The notes under the pieces were generated by a model. The model did no database searches, was not told the DNA's origin, and worked only from the letters and a program-made list of their open reading frames with translations. From the NCBI GenBank assembly GCA_030835305.1, contig JAURPJ010000015.1:1-64000 (forward strand): a stretch of DNA of 64,000 bases, in the 5' to 3' direction. The position numbers were made by a program, and so were the translations under genes. This document shows, piece after piece, positions 18,328-26,680 of the stretch; position 1 is the first letter of the stretch; every line of letters begins with the position of its first letter. The DNA is from Verrucomicrobiota bacterium (GTDB taxonomy: Bacteria > Verrucomicrobiota > Verrucomicrobiia > Verrucomicrobiales > Akkermansiaceae).

Positions 18328-18360
18328 AAAGCACGGGAGGGAGACCTTCCGTGCTTTTTT
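18328..18360 (+). terminator. intrinsic terminator after the cupredoxin fusion gene
   Basis: A 13-bp stem (18328-18340 with 18345-18357, one G-T wobble), GAGA loop and a T tract running to 18360. It abuts the ATG of the next (broken) gene at 18361. Confidence 0.9.
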
Positions 18361-18986
18361 ATGATGCCCGAAGAAAATCCATACGCACCACCGGAGTCTT
18401 TCGATAGTTCGCTTGCTGCTGGAGGACCTCCCGGTTTTGTAGTTGATAGTGAATTTCTGCTCCTGCGAGAAGGAGCAAAACTTCCCGATTTTTGTTTTGG
18501 GACAGGGGCGACGCAGGGGAATTTTTTTCGCTTCGAGCGCTCCATTCATTGGATCCCTCAACGGGTCCACCTATTTTTCTTCCCGCTGGTATTGCTTGTC
18601 TAGCGCGTGAATTCCCTCGTGCTCACGATCGTGATTTCAATCGGCTGGTGTTATTTGCTGAGCCAGTTTTAATCGAGAGTTACGGTTGGTTTTACGATCG
18701 AACAGTTCTTCTTCAGAAAACAAGTGATCATACTGGCTGGCTTGGTGGTCTGGCAGTGATGGTTCCGATTATCCTGCTGCCAATCGCTTTCGAATTAAGG
18801 GTGACGATCGTTTACGTCCTGCTTGTTGATGGTGTCAGATTTGCGACATCTCTTGGTAGGGGGATTAGAATCAAAGACATTAAAGACGGGGTCGCGCGTT
18901 TGATGAATGTGAACCCTTTTTCTCTCGCTAAGCTAGGGCAATGGAACGAGGATGATACCGATGGAGAACGACAGTCGGACCGCTGA
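18361..18986 (+). pseudogene. broken first copy of the NPYAPP membrane protein family
   Basis: The N-terminus (M-M-P-E-E-N-P-Y-A-P-P) and the L-L-L-R-E-G-A-K-L-P-D segment match the two intact paralogues downstream. The frame is then hit by TAG at 18601-18603 and a TAA shortly after, and recognisable family sequence resumes in another frame up to 18986 (I-K-D-I-K-D-G-V then N-P-F-S-L-A-K-L-G-Q-W). With several separate lesions this is a decayed copy rather than a recoding event. Its start lies directly behind the terminator of the previous gene. Confidence 0.75.
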
Positions 18987-19572
18987 GAATCCTTACGCTC
19001 CTGCGAAGTCTGATTCACAAGATGGGAGGATGCGGGGCAATGCTCTTCCCGGCAGTTTTTGGATTGAGGATGGAAAGTTCTCAATGATCCACGAAGGTTT
19101 TCTTCCTCATGTCTGTTTGAAGACTGGTGCGGTCAATGGTTGGTTGACCCGGAATCTGGAGCGTTTCTCATGGTGGCCACCATGGATCCCCTGGCCCTTC
19201 TTTTTTCTGGTGCTTGGCAGTTTGATTTTGTGGCCCCAGTTGGTTCCGACTCTTCTTTTGGTCTCGGTTTTGGTGTCCATCTCTTCGGTGGAGACGATCA
19301 GAGCCGATTGTTGCTTATCGAGGGACGCGGTCCGAATCCGAAGAATTTTAAGTTGGCTTAAGTTGGCTTACCTCGGTTCGCCGATTTTGTTGGGTTTTGT
19401 TTCGCGTGAATGGATTGAGCTGGGTCTTTTTTTGTGGCCACTTGTTGTCCTTGTGGGTCTTTTTATGCTCAACCTGTTGTTTCCTGTTCCAGTTCCCGCC
19501 GTAGTCTGGAATGGAGTCGTGACCTTGAAGAATGTTTCGCCGGAAGCACTTCAGCAGTTGAGGCGTTGGTAG
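18961..19572 (+). CDS. NPYAPP-motif membrane protein, second tandem copy
   Basis: A 203-residue membrane protein of unknown function. It has a short cytoplasmic N-terminus with N-P-Y-A-P-A, a conserved G-S-F-W-I-E-D-G block, a Cys in H-V-C-L-K-T-G, then about four hydrophobic segments, and ends with a short conserved tail (L-K-N-V-S-P-E-A-L-Q-Q-L). ATG 18961 is favoured by a GAGG about 9 nt upstream; an ATG at 18952 lacks that spacing. A 10-bp direct duplication (AAGTTGGCTT) at about 19350-19370 sits in the middle of the gene. Similar N-P-Y-A-P-P N-termini are widespread in Planctomycetota and Verrucomicrobiota. Overlaps the end of the broken first copy. Confidence 0.75.
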   Translation: MENDSRTAENPYAPAKSDSQDGRMRGNALPGSFWIEDGKFSMIHEGFLPHVCLKTGAVNGWLTRNLERFSWWPPWIPWPFFFLVLGSLILWPQLVPTLLLVSVLVSISSVETIRADCCLSRDAVRIRRILSWLKLAYLGSPILLGFVSREWIELGLFLWPLVVLVGLFMLNLLFPVPVPAVVWNGVVTLKNVSPEALQQLRRW

Positions 19573-19594
19573 AATTTTCGTCCCATGAAATCGA

Positions 19595-20254
19595 ATGAAT
19601 GAGGCTGTCGACGATCCGTATGCTCCTCCGCAATCTGCGACGGGGAGCCTGGGGAATAAAGTGGATCCGGGAAGCTACTGGATTAAGGGCGGCTCGCTTC
19701 TTGTCACTGATGGGGCAAATCTTCCCGATATCTGTTTGATCACCGGCAAAGTGGGAGGGGAAATGATGAGGTTGCACCGGGTCATTCGTTGGCAGCCCGA
19801 TCACACTTTTCTTTATCTCTCAATCCTCTTATTTGTGTGTTTTGGGTTCCTGAAAATTTTTGCTTTACCATCTCTGGTGGTGGTTATCGGGGTGGTTCTA
19901 CGTCGCCTTTGGACATCGGTCTCAATCAGCTATGGTCTTGAAGGGAAGGCGTTCAGAAAGCAGAAGCTTTTTGGCGTGGCTGGTTGGTGGATGGTTGGGG
20001 GTACTCTCGCATTCATTGCTCTGACTCCTTTTGATCCCGAGGCCCGACTGACATTCGGAGGGATCGTTGCTCTCCTTGGCTTGTTTCTGCTTCGGCGGCT
20101 CGATCAGTCTTTTCGCGTCGTTGAGATCAAGAAGGGGGTTGCAACCCTCAGCGGAATTCATCCGGATGTCCTGAAGTATTTGGGAGATTGGCGTCGCTCG
20201 TACCTTTCGAGATTTCTTCCGCCGGAGGTTCAAAAGCCTCAACCCGAAGAGTAG
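19595..20254 (+). CDS. NPYAPP-motif membrane protein, third tandem copy
   Basis: A 219-residue paralogue of the preceding gene, 22 bp downstream. The same order is seen: D-P-Y-A-P-P at the N-terminus, G-S-Y-W-I-K-G-G, N-L-P-D-I-C-L-I-T-G with the conserved Cys, four hydrophobic segments, then the tail I-K-K-G-V-A-T-L-S-G-I-H-P-D-V-L-K-Y-L. The C-terminus is longer and charged. The family tail is kept in all three copies, so it is probably a functional element. Function unknown; the tandem arrangement suggests local duplication and divergence. Confidence 0.75.
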   Translation: MNEAVDDPYAPPQSATGSLGNKVDPGSYWIKGGSLLVTDGANLPDICLITGKVGGEMMRLHRVIRWQPDHTFLYLSILLFVCFGFLKIFALPSLVVVIGVVLRRLWTSVSISYGLEGKAFRKQKLFGVAGWWMVGGTLAFIALTPFDPEARLTFGGIVALLGLFLLRRLDQSFRVVEIKKGVATLSGIHPDVLKYLGDWRRSYLSRFLPPEVQKPQPEE

Positions 20255-20276
20255 ATTAATTTCCAAAAGGAGCGGA

Positions 20277-20387
20277 ATGAAAGACCCGGTACTACCCATG
20301 CTTTATGCCTGGATTCCAGTGGGGGTGTTTGCAGTTTTGTCTGGAATGCCTGTGGATGATTTTAGACATTTTCTTTCCGTTCGCTGA
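20277..20387 (+). CDS. small hydrophobic protein (36 aa)
   Basis: A 36-codon frame 22 bp after the third NPYAPP gene, with one of the best ribosome binding sites in the window (AAAAGGAG, about 5 nt before ATG 20277). The product has one hydrophobic stretch (M-L-Y-A-W-I-P-V-G-V-F-A-V-L) and a polar tail. It is likely translated as the last gene of the NPYAPP operon. I do not recognise a family. Confidence 0.45.
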   Translation: MKDPVLPMLYAWIPVGVFAVLSGMPVDDFRHFLSVR

Positions 20388-20488
20388 GCTTTAATGGCAT
20401 GGCGGTGGCTACAGGCTGACATGCTCTCCGAAGAGAACGTTGTTCCCCCGGGACGAGAGGAGTATGGAGACCAGGCAAACTGCCACCG

Positions 20489-20506
20489 GCAGGGGCGTGG
20501 CCCTGC
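20489..20506. terminator. GC-rich hairpin at the end of the thioredoxin-like gene
   Basis: Stem GCAGGG (20489-20494) and CCCTGC (20501-20506) with a 6-nt loop, a few bases past the stop codon of the gene on the minus strand and past the small ORF on the plus strand. It lacks a strong U tract on either side, so its efficiency is uncertain. Confidence 0.45.
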
Positions 20507-20509
20507 GTT

Positions 20510-21184
20510 TTACTTCAATCCAGCCAGATTACGAGCTCTTGCGACGCTGGCTTTATCGAGTTGTGTAGCGGTCGCGCGGATTGTTTTTCCGGCCTCGGTG
20601 ACAAAGAGATAGGTCTTATCGTCTTCGACGCCTACGAGTTTGGCTTTAATTTCAGTTCCGGCTAAGCTTTTCCAGCTCTCCAGCTTTCCTCCCTCAACCT
20701 TGACCACCACCCCGGGCTTTCCTCCGCCGGCAAAAGTGCCGTCTTTCTTCGCTTTGGCGACGCCACCGAGGGCCGACTTGAAAATGGTGCCGTATTTCTG
20801 GGTCTTCATGGCCGGGTGGTCGTAGCGGCCAAAGATTTTGGTCACTCCCGGATCGGTGAAGATAACGATGGGAATGGATGCGCCACCGGTGCGGTAGGCA
20901 TTTTTGACGAGGTCAGGAAGACCGGCGGTTTCCGAGATATCGACGACGATGCTTTTTGAAAATCCGAGGACTGCTTTGCTGGCCGACACACTGACGGCTC
21001 CCGGGCAATCGACTCATGTTGCGGTCATATTTTTCTTCGCGATCACGAAGGCGATAGGCTGCTGTGCCGTGGTCGCTTTTTTCTGAACTTCATCGAGTTG
21101 CGCAAGATTATGTGTTCCTTTTGGAATCTGAAAAGCTCCCGCGAAGGAGGCGAGGCCAAGGGTGAGAGTGAGAAGGACTTTCAT
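20510..21184 (-). CDS. thioredoxin-like / SHD1 protein with in-frame TGA at a C-x-x-C position (candidate selenoprotein)
   Basis: One reading frame of 225 codons is interrupted only by TGA at codon 57 (21016-21014). Before it: a signal peptide (MKVLLTLTLGLASFAGAFQ) and a strand ending K-K-N-M-T-A-T. After it: V-D-C, so the site reads X-V-D-C, as in a thioredoxin C-x-x-C with the first Cys replaced. The fold continues with A-S-I-P-I-V-I-F-T-D-P-G, which carries the cis-Pro typical of thioredoxins. The last 60 or so residues resemble an SHD1 domain (W-K-S-L-A-G-T-E-I-K-A-K-L). A hairpin with stem GCCG/CGGC lies about 19 nt after the TGA. Read as selenocysteine, the gene is whole; otherwise it is a nonsense mutant. 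No SelA, SelB, SelD or tRNA-Sec gene is in the window. Confidence 0.55.
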
Positions 21185-21285
21185 AGCTCTTGGAGATATT
21201 AGGATCTCTCTGGCTGAGGGCAAGTCCTCGGTTTTCTTTCGCGGACGCTTGGAAATTGCCTGTCGTTCCCTAGGATGACGAACAG

Positions 21286-22959
21286 ATGATAGTTGCTGCT
21301 GCTGATCACGTCGCTCCGGTGGTCGCCCTGCTGGGGATGGTTTTGGGGAGTGTCATCGTAGCCTCCTTGCTTTTGGTGAAAGCGCGGCAGTCGTTGTTGG
21401 TGGGGTATTTTATTTGCGGAGTGGTGCTCGCAAACACCGGAGCCACGGGATGGCTCGGGGACTCGGCGGACGAAGCGATCGCTATCCTTTCCGAGCTAGG
21501 AGTGGTGCTTCTGATGTTCACCCTGGGCATCGAGTTTTCGCTGCGAGAACTTATGCATCTCAAAAAAGTGGTGCTGGGAGGAGGCGGGGCACAGATGTTT
21601 TTAACCACGGTGGTGGGGATGTTGGTGGGTTGGAGTTTTGGGCTCACCGGTCCTGCGTTGTTGGTTGTGAGCTTTGCGATGGCTTTGTCGTCGACGGCAG
21701 TGAGCATCAAGTCGTTTCAGGATATGGGCCAGCCGGACTCGCCCGGGTCGCGCATGGCACTGGGCGTGGCGATCTTTCAGGATCTTGCGGTCATCTTCTT
21801 CATGGTCGTGCTGCCGTCATTAGTGGGTGATGGTGCGGATGGCACGGGACCGGTTTTTTTCGCTCTGGGCAAGGGTGTCTTGTTTCTTGGGCTGTGTTGG
21901 TTTTTGAGTCTTTATGTCGTTCCACATCTTCTGCATGCCGTCGCAACTTCACGTAGTCGGGAGCTTTTCACGGTGACGGTGGTGGGGCTTTGCACGATCA
22001 TCGCCTGGGGTGCCAATTGGTTTGGGCTGAGTCTTGCACTCGGTGCTTTTGCCGGAGGATTAGTGGTGAGTGAGTCCATCTATTCCCACAAGGTTTTGGC
22101 TGATGTTCTGCCTTTCAAGGATCTCTTCTTGACTGTCTTTTTTGTCTCGGTCGGATTGTTGATTGATCTGGAGGCGGTTTGGCAATCGGCCTGGGTGATT
22201 GGTCTCGGGGTGCTGGCGATTCTCTCGATCAAAGGGCTGATTGTCGCCGCCATCGCAAAGCGGATGGGCTTGCGCTTGCGACAAGGTCTCATCGCGGGCG
22301 CGGCCCTGTCGAGTAGTGGTGAATTTTCTCTTGTCCTATTCAATCGTGCGGCTGATTTGGGAGGGCTTTCGCCCGAAATCGGACAGGTTCTTTTGGCCAG
22401 TACCGCGATTTCAATGTCACTGGTCCCGACTCTCATGAGGGGCTCGCTGCCGTTTTCCAGGATGCTCGAGAGGTGGCCCCTTTTTCAAAGTCACGGAAAA
22501 AACGATGAACTAAGATATGGTGCGCAAGTGGCTGCTTTCCGCGATCATGTTGTGATCTGTGGATACGGACCGGTTGGCCAGGCTCTTCATGAAGAGATGG
22601 GCCGGCTTTCAGTGCCCGTGGTTGTGATTGAGATGAATGCCTCGACGGTTCGCGATCTTCACAAGCGGGGCGTTCAGGTGCTTTTTGCAGATGCCACCAG
22701 TTCCCAAACTATGGAACTCGCGCGGATCAAGGATGCACGGGCTTTGGCCTTCACTTTCCCGGAACCAAAGCTGGCTCTCGAAGGAATCCGTGCGGCGCGG
22801 ACTCTCAATCCGGAGATTGTGACCTTCGCGCGGGCAAAATTTGCCAATGGGGTTGAGATGCTCCAAAAAGAGGGCGTTCACCATATTTTTCATGATGAGG
22901 CCACGAGTGGGCGGGCGATGGTAAGTGCGGTCTTGGGATGCTACTCGGTGAAAGAGTGA
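21286..22959 (+). CDS. CPA2 monovalent cation:proton antiporter with TrkA-N domain
   Basis: A 557-residue inner-membrane antiporter of the KefB/CPA2 type. About twelve hydrophobic segments cover residues 1-390, including the conserved block around F-T-L-G-I-E-F-S-L. The C-terminal cytoplasmic RCK/TrkA-N domain (about 417-545) starts with the nucleotide-binding fold H-V-V-I-C-G-Y-G-P-V-G-Q. It probably exchanges K+ or Na+ for protons under control of NAD(H) binding. ATG 21286 has AGGA about 10 nt upstream. No KefF/KefG partner is visible, so a glutathione-gated role is not supported. Confidence 0.93.
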   Translation: MIVAAADHVAPVVALLGMVLGSVIVASLLLVKARQSLLVGYFICGVVLANTGATGWLGDSADEAIAILSELGVVLLMFTLGIEFSLRELMHLKKVVLGGGGAQMFLTTVVGMLVGWSFGLTGPALLVVSFAMALSSTAVSIKSFQDMGQPDSPGSRMALGVAIFQDLAVIFFMVVLPSLVGDGADGTGPVFFALGKGVLFLGLCWFLSLYVVPHLLHAVATSRSRELFTVTVVGLCTIIAWGANWFGLSLALGAFAGGLVVSESIYSHKVLADVLPFKDLFLTVFFVSVGLLIDLEAVWQSAWVIGLGVLAILSIKGLIVAAIAKRMGLRLRQGLIAGAALSSSGEFSLVLFNRAADLGGLSPEIGQVLLASTAISMSLVPTLMRGSLPFSRMLERWPLFQSHGKNDELRYGAQVAAFRDHVVICGYGPVGQALHEEMGRLSVPVVVIEMNASTVRDLHKRGVQVLFADATSSQTMELARIKDARALAFTFPEPKLALEGIRAARTLNPEIVTFARAKFANGVEMLQKEGVHHIFHDEATSGRAMVSAVLGCYSVKE

Positions 22960-23013
22960 TTTCAGACAAGGTTCCCGCTTTTCACAATAGCTCGCATGGT
23001 TTTGACTATCGCC

Positions 23014-23463
23014 ATGGCAACGATCGGGACTTCCTTTACAAATACAGTAAAAAAAGTCTTCCTTTGCGGTTCGGGAGAGTTGGGTAAGAAAGTGGTTATT
23101 GAGATCCGGCATTATGGCGTGGAGGTGATCGCCTGTGATGCCGACGCAAATGCTCCTGCGATGAAGGTGGCCGACCGTAGTCATGTTTTTTCAATGTTGG
23201 ACGGTGAGGCACTGCGACAGGTGATTGAGGAAGAGAAGCCCGAACTTGTGGTGCCAGAGGTTGAAGCAATTGAGACTGACACTCTCGCGGAGATTGAAGC
23301 CGAGGGGCTCGCGACGATGATCCCGACAGCCCGTGCCCCCCAGCTTACAATGAATCGCGAAGGAAAGCGCCGCATGGCGGTGGGCTTGGGACGTGCGGAA
23401 GATCTCGAAACGGCCAGGGAAAAGGCCCGTGGAGTAATCGCGGCACTCAACACCCAGCTCTAG
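23014..23463 (+). pseudogene. purT: purT with the ATP-grasp domain deleted in frame
   Basis: The first 120 or so residues match formate-dependent GAR transformylase PurT: G-S-G-E-L-G-K, then A-N-A-P-A-M, P-E-V-E-A-I and Q-L-T-M-N-R-E-G. Immediately after, the frame jumps to the PurT C-terminus ([10 protein letters not shown], then E-K-A-R). About 240 residues, the whole ATP-grasp domain, are missing compared with the usual 390. The junction lies where the family has R-E-G-I-R-R-L-A and G-R-R-M-A-V, so recombination at short similarity is likely. The frame stays open, but ATP and formate ligation cannot work. ATG 23014 corresponds to the usual M-x-x-I-G-T start; an in-frame ATG at 22996 adds six residues. 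Confidence 0.85.
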
Positions 23464-23469
23464 GCGGGT

Positions 23470-24348
23470 ATGGTTGAGGTCATCGGGTTTGGACTTGCGG
23501 GAGCGTGTGTGGCTTTGCAGCTCCAGCGTGCCGGTTGCGAGGTGCACGTTGTTGATGACGGCGGGAAAGGGAGCTCGCATGTTGCTGCAGGCTTGGTCAA
23601 CCCGGTTGCCGGTCGTAATTTTGAGCCAAGTTGGGAGGTTGCGGACGCTTGGAAGATTGCCCTCCCGTTTTACCAAAGTCTTGGAGAAGATCTTTTTCAT
23701 TCGATGCCCATCTTACGCTTGTGGTTTGATGAAAAGGACCGGTTAAAGTTTGAGCGAAAGCGAGAGCTCGTGAAGCCATGGATCGACGGTGTCACTGATG
23801 AGGGCGTTCTGTGGAGTGAAGGGGGATGGCTCGATTGCCCGAAGTTTTTGACGGTAGCTCGCGAGGAATTTTTGAAAAACGGAGGTGAATTGAAAAAAGC
23901 TCCCCAGGGTGGGGCTCAGATCTGGTGTGCCGGAGCGGCGGGGCTGATTCGGGGCGACTTTCCGGGAGTCGAACATCGAAGTGCAAAGGGGGAGATTCTG
24001 ACCGTGCGCATTCCGGATTGGAGGGAGGATCGGATTTTAAATCGTGCCGGCTGGCTCATTCCGATTGGCGATGATCTCTATCGGGTCGGGGCGACCTACG
24101 ATTGGGATCATTTGGAATCCGGGCCAACCGAGGAAGGAAGGGGCAAAGTGGAGGCGGTTCTGCGAAGCTTCACGGATCGTAACTATGACTTGGTCGACCA
24201 TGTGGCAGGCATTCGTCCTATTATCGACCGGAGTAGACCAGTGGTGCGCTTTCAAAAGGGCAAGGGGTGGATGGTCAATGGGCTTGGTTCAAAAGGCGTG
24301 ATCTACGCCCCTCGTGTTGGCCTCGAATTGGTTAGTCGGTTTGGTTAA
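23470..24348 (+). CDS. FAD-dependent oxidoreductase (DAO family)
   Basis: A 292-residue flavoprotein. The N-terminal Rossmann motif G-F-G-L-A-G is at residues 6-11, followed by an acidic strand end (H-V-V-D-D) and A-A-G-L-V-N-P-V-A-G, which fits glycine/D-amino-acid-oxidase-like enzymes. The C-terminal substrate domain has G-A-T-Y-D-W and the closing G-I-R-P-I-I-D-R then N-G-L-G-S-K-G. Short for the family, with no fused MnmC-type methyltransferase. It starts 7 bp after the purT remnant and was probably co-transcribed with it. Substrate unknown. Confidence 0.8.
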   Translation: MVEVIGFGLAGACVALQLQRAGCEVHVVDDGGKGSSHVAAGLVNPVAGRNFEPSWEVADAWKIALPFYQSLGEDLFHSMPILRLWFDEKDRLKFERKRELVKPWIDGVTDEGVLWSEGGWLDCPKFLTVAREEFLKNGGELKKAPQGGAQIWCAGAAGLIRGDFPGVEHRSAKGEILTVRIPDWREDRILNRAGWLIPIGDDLYRVGATYDWDHLESGPTEEGRGKVEAVLRSFTDRNYDLVDHVAGIRPIIDRSRPVVRFQKGKGWMVNGLGSKGVIYAPRVGLELVSRFG

Positions 24349-24560
24349 CCCTTGAACGGAGGGGGACGATTGTCTTTCCGACCTATAACGTAACCCCTTT
24401 CTCCCCCATGAGTTCCGCCAATCTTCGGTTTCCGCGACCTTTCGTATCAAATGGCGATTCATCAGGCCGATTAGATCATTTTTCGTTGAAAATGAAGTTA
24501 GGCGACAAACGTTAACAATTCATCGCAACTGCCTTCGGACCCGACCGGAGACAAAATTGA

Positions 24561-25316
24561 ATGAAAATAAAAAGACTAGGCCTGGAAATGAAGTTGCCGT
24601 GTCGTCGGGAGCTTTTGCTTTCGTCGATAAGTTCGGTCTTTATTGCGGGTGGTCTCCTTGGGGTATTGGCTTTTGTTTCAATCTCGCTTCCGGCGGCTTT
24701 TCAAACCGCTGATCCAAGCTGCCCGGTTATGGTGAAGTCCGAGGTGAGTGAGGAACCGGAGGAGGTCGAAGAAGTGACGGAGACTTACGAACCGTCACCC
24801 AGGGTTTCGGTTCCGCCGCTTTCATTGGTTCCGCTTGAACAACAACCGGTGGAGTCGCCCGATGCTATTCCCGTGCCGGAGGTTGAAGAAGTGCCGGTTA
24901 TGGATGATCTGGCTTGGTCCGAAGAAGCCTTCGAGTCGTGGGAAGAGGATCAAAAGCCGGAAGTGAAACCAAAGCCCAAGGTTGTTCGCAAGTCTGCTCC
25001 GGCCCGGAAGTCTTCACTGACCGAAAAATCGGTTTCCGTGAAACCGACTTCGGCGCGAGTTGTTTCCCGAAGTGCTCCTGCTTATCCGGCCAGGGCTCGC
25101 TGGGCGGGGATTGAAGGAAAGGTGATGATTCTGGTAGCTGTGTCGACGTCGGGCCGGGTTTCGGGCGCTCTCATTTCTTCAAGTAGCGGGAATGCATCGC
25201 TCGATGCTGCTGCGTTGAAGGCAGCAAGGCACTATCGATTCACGCCTGCCAAAAACGGGGTCGGACAGGCGGTGGCGACGCAAGTGAAGATTCCTTTCAG
25301 CTTCCGGTTGAATTAG
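24561..25316 (+). CDS. TonB-family energy transducer
   Basis: A 251-residue TonB-like protein. A single N-terminal membrane anchor (about 20-42) is followed by a Pro/Glu/Val-rich periplasmic linker (about 55-165, many E-V-P-V and K-P-K-P units) and a TonB C-terminal domain (about 170-251: Y-P-A-R-A-R-W-A-G-I-E-G-K-V then F-T-P-A-K). It couples proton-motive force to outer-membrane receptors. No ExbB/ExbD genes are next to it in the window. The last codon overlaps the convergent DUF1501 gene by 4 bp, leaving no room for a terminator between them. Confidence 0.9.
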   Translation: MKIKRLGLEMKLPCRRELLLSSISSVFIAGGLLGVLAFVSISLPAAFQTADPSCPVMVKSEVSEEPEEVEEVTETYEPSPRVSVPPLSLVPLEQQPVESPDAIPVPEVEEVPVMDDLAWSEEAFESWEEDQKPEVKPKPKVVRKSAPARKSSLTEKSVSVKPTSARVVSRSAPAYPARARWAGIEGKVMILVAVSTSGRVSGALISSSSGNASLDAAALKAARHYRFTPAKNGVGQAVATQVKIPFSFRLN

Positions 25317-26677
25317 GCGAGAATTCTTTTGATGACCTTGCCGTGGACATCGGTCAGGCGGAAATTTCTCCCTTTGTATTTATAGGTGAGGCGCTTGTGG
25401 TCCACCCCGAGCAAATGAAGTGTGGTCGCGTGGAAGTCGTGCACGTGAAAGGGATCAATGACGGCCGTGAATCCGAAGGGATCGGTTTCGCCATAAGTAA
25501 CTCCACCTTGGATTCCGCCGCCTACCATAAACATCGAGCCGGACTTGGTGTGGTGGTCGCGCCCGCTGCCCTGCGACATGGGGGTGCGCCCGAATTCACC
25601 GCCCCAGATGACGAGGGTGTCGTCAAGCATGCCCCGTTGTTTGAGGTCGCGGATGAGCGCGGCTGCGCCCTGGTCGATGTCCTTGCAGCGAGATTTCATG
25701 CCGCCCACCACGTTTCCGTGGTGATCCCAACCGGTGTGGTAGAGTTGGACAAAGCGCACTCCTCGCTCGGCCATACGACGAGCCATGAGGCAGTTCGAGG
25801 CGAAGGAGCCGTTGGGCTTGTCCCCTATGCCGTAAAGCTTACGGGTCTCGCCCGTTTCCGAGGCGAAGTCCGCCAGGTCGGGCACGCTGGACTGCATCTG
25901 AAAGGCGAGTTCATATTGTGAAATACGAGTGGCAATTTCAGGGTCTGCCACCTCGGTGTCGTGAAGCTGATTGAGTTTACTGAGTGAATCGAGCGAGGCT
26001 CGCTGGGTGGTTCTACTGATTCCTGATGGTGATTTGAGATAGTTTAAAGGGGTGCCTGAGGAGTAAAACTCCACGCCCGTGTGTTTACCGGGAAGGAAGC
26101 CTGCATTCCAGGCAGTTTGAGGAACCGGTTGTCCTTCGGGGCCGGATCTCATCACTACGAAAGATGGGAGATCGTTGGCAAGATGGCCAAGACCATAGGT
26201 CACCCAAGACCCCATGCTTGGCCGACCGGCGATGGCGGTGCCGGTATTCATGAAGGCGTGTGCCGGATCGTGGTTGACCTGATCGGTTTGCTGGGTGCGG
26301 ATGATGCAAATGTCATCTGCGATCTTTTGAATGTTTGGAAGCAGATTTGAGATCATTTGACCTGACTTTCCGCACTTTGTGAACCCAACATCAGTCCCAA
26401 AACACTTCAGCGCCGAGTGTTGCAGGAAGGCGAATTTGATTCCCTTCGTCAGAGACTCCGGGATGGGCTTGCCATCGAGCTCACGAAGCTTGGGTTTGTC
26501 ATCGAATGACTCGAATTGAGAGGGACCGCCCGCCATGTAGAGGTAGATGACCCGCTTTGCCTTAGGGGCGTGATGAAAGACCTCACCAAGACCGTCCTTG
26601 GCGAGGAGACCGGCAAAAGCAGTTCCAAGGAGCGAGGTTGAGGAACGTGTGAAAAAGTCGCGGCGTGGAATGTTCAT
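25313..26677 (-). CDS. Tat-exported DUF1501 protein (second copy)
   Basis: A 454-residue DUF1501 protein with twin-arginine signal P-R-R-D-F-F-T-R at residues 4-11. Family motifs include A-G-G-P-S-Q-F-E-S-F-D near residue 50 and W-G-G-E-F-G-R-T. It lies 3 bp downstream of the DUF1549/DUF1553 gene, so the two are one operon with the cytochrome first. In the 7.5-12.1 kb pair the order is reversed. The protein is about 40 residues shorter than the first copy. Confidence 0.92.
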   Translation of the reverse strand: MNIPRRDFFTRSSTSLLGTAFAGLLAKDGLGEVFHHAPKAKRVIYLYMAGGPSQFESFDDKPKLRELDGKPIPESLTKGIKFAFLQHSALKCFGTDVGFTKCGKSGQMISNLLPNIQKIADDICIIRTQQTDQVNHDPAHAFMNTGTAIAGRPSMGSWVTYGLGHLANDLPSFVVMRSGPEGQPVPQTAWNAGFLPGKHTGVEFYSSGTPLNYLKSPSGISRTTQRASLDSLSKLNQLHDTEVADPEIATRISQYELAFQMQSSVPDLADFASETGETRKLYGIGDKPNGSFASNCLMARRMAERGVRFVQLYHTGWDHHGNVVGGMKSRCKDIDQGAAALIRDLKQRGMLDDTLVIWGGEFGRTPMSQGSGRDHHTKSGSMFMVGGGIQGGVTYGETDPFGFTAVIDPFHVHDFHATTLHLLGVDHKRLTYKYKGRNFRLTDVHGKVIKRILA

Positions 26678-26680
26678 GGG

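Noticed and set aside
18361-18986. Possible programmed frameshift in the first NPYAPP copy
   Set aside because: TAG and TAA codons occur as well as the frame change, so decay explains it better than recoding.
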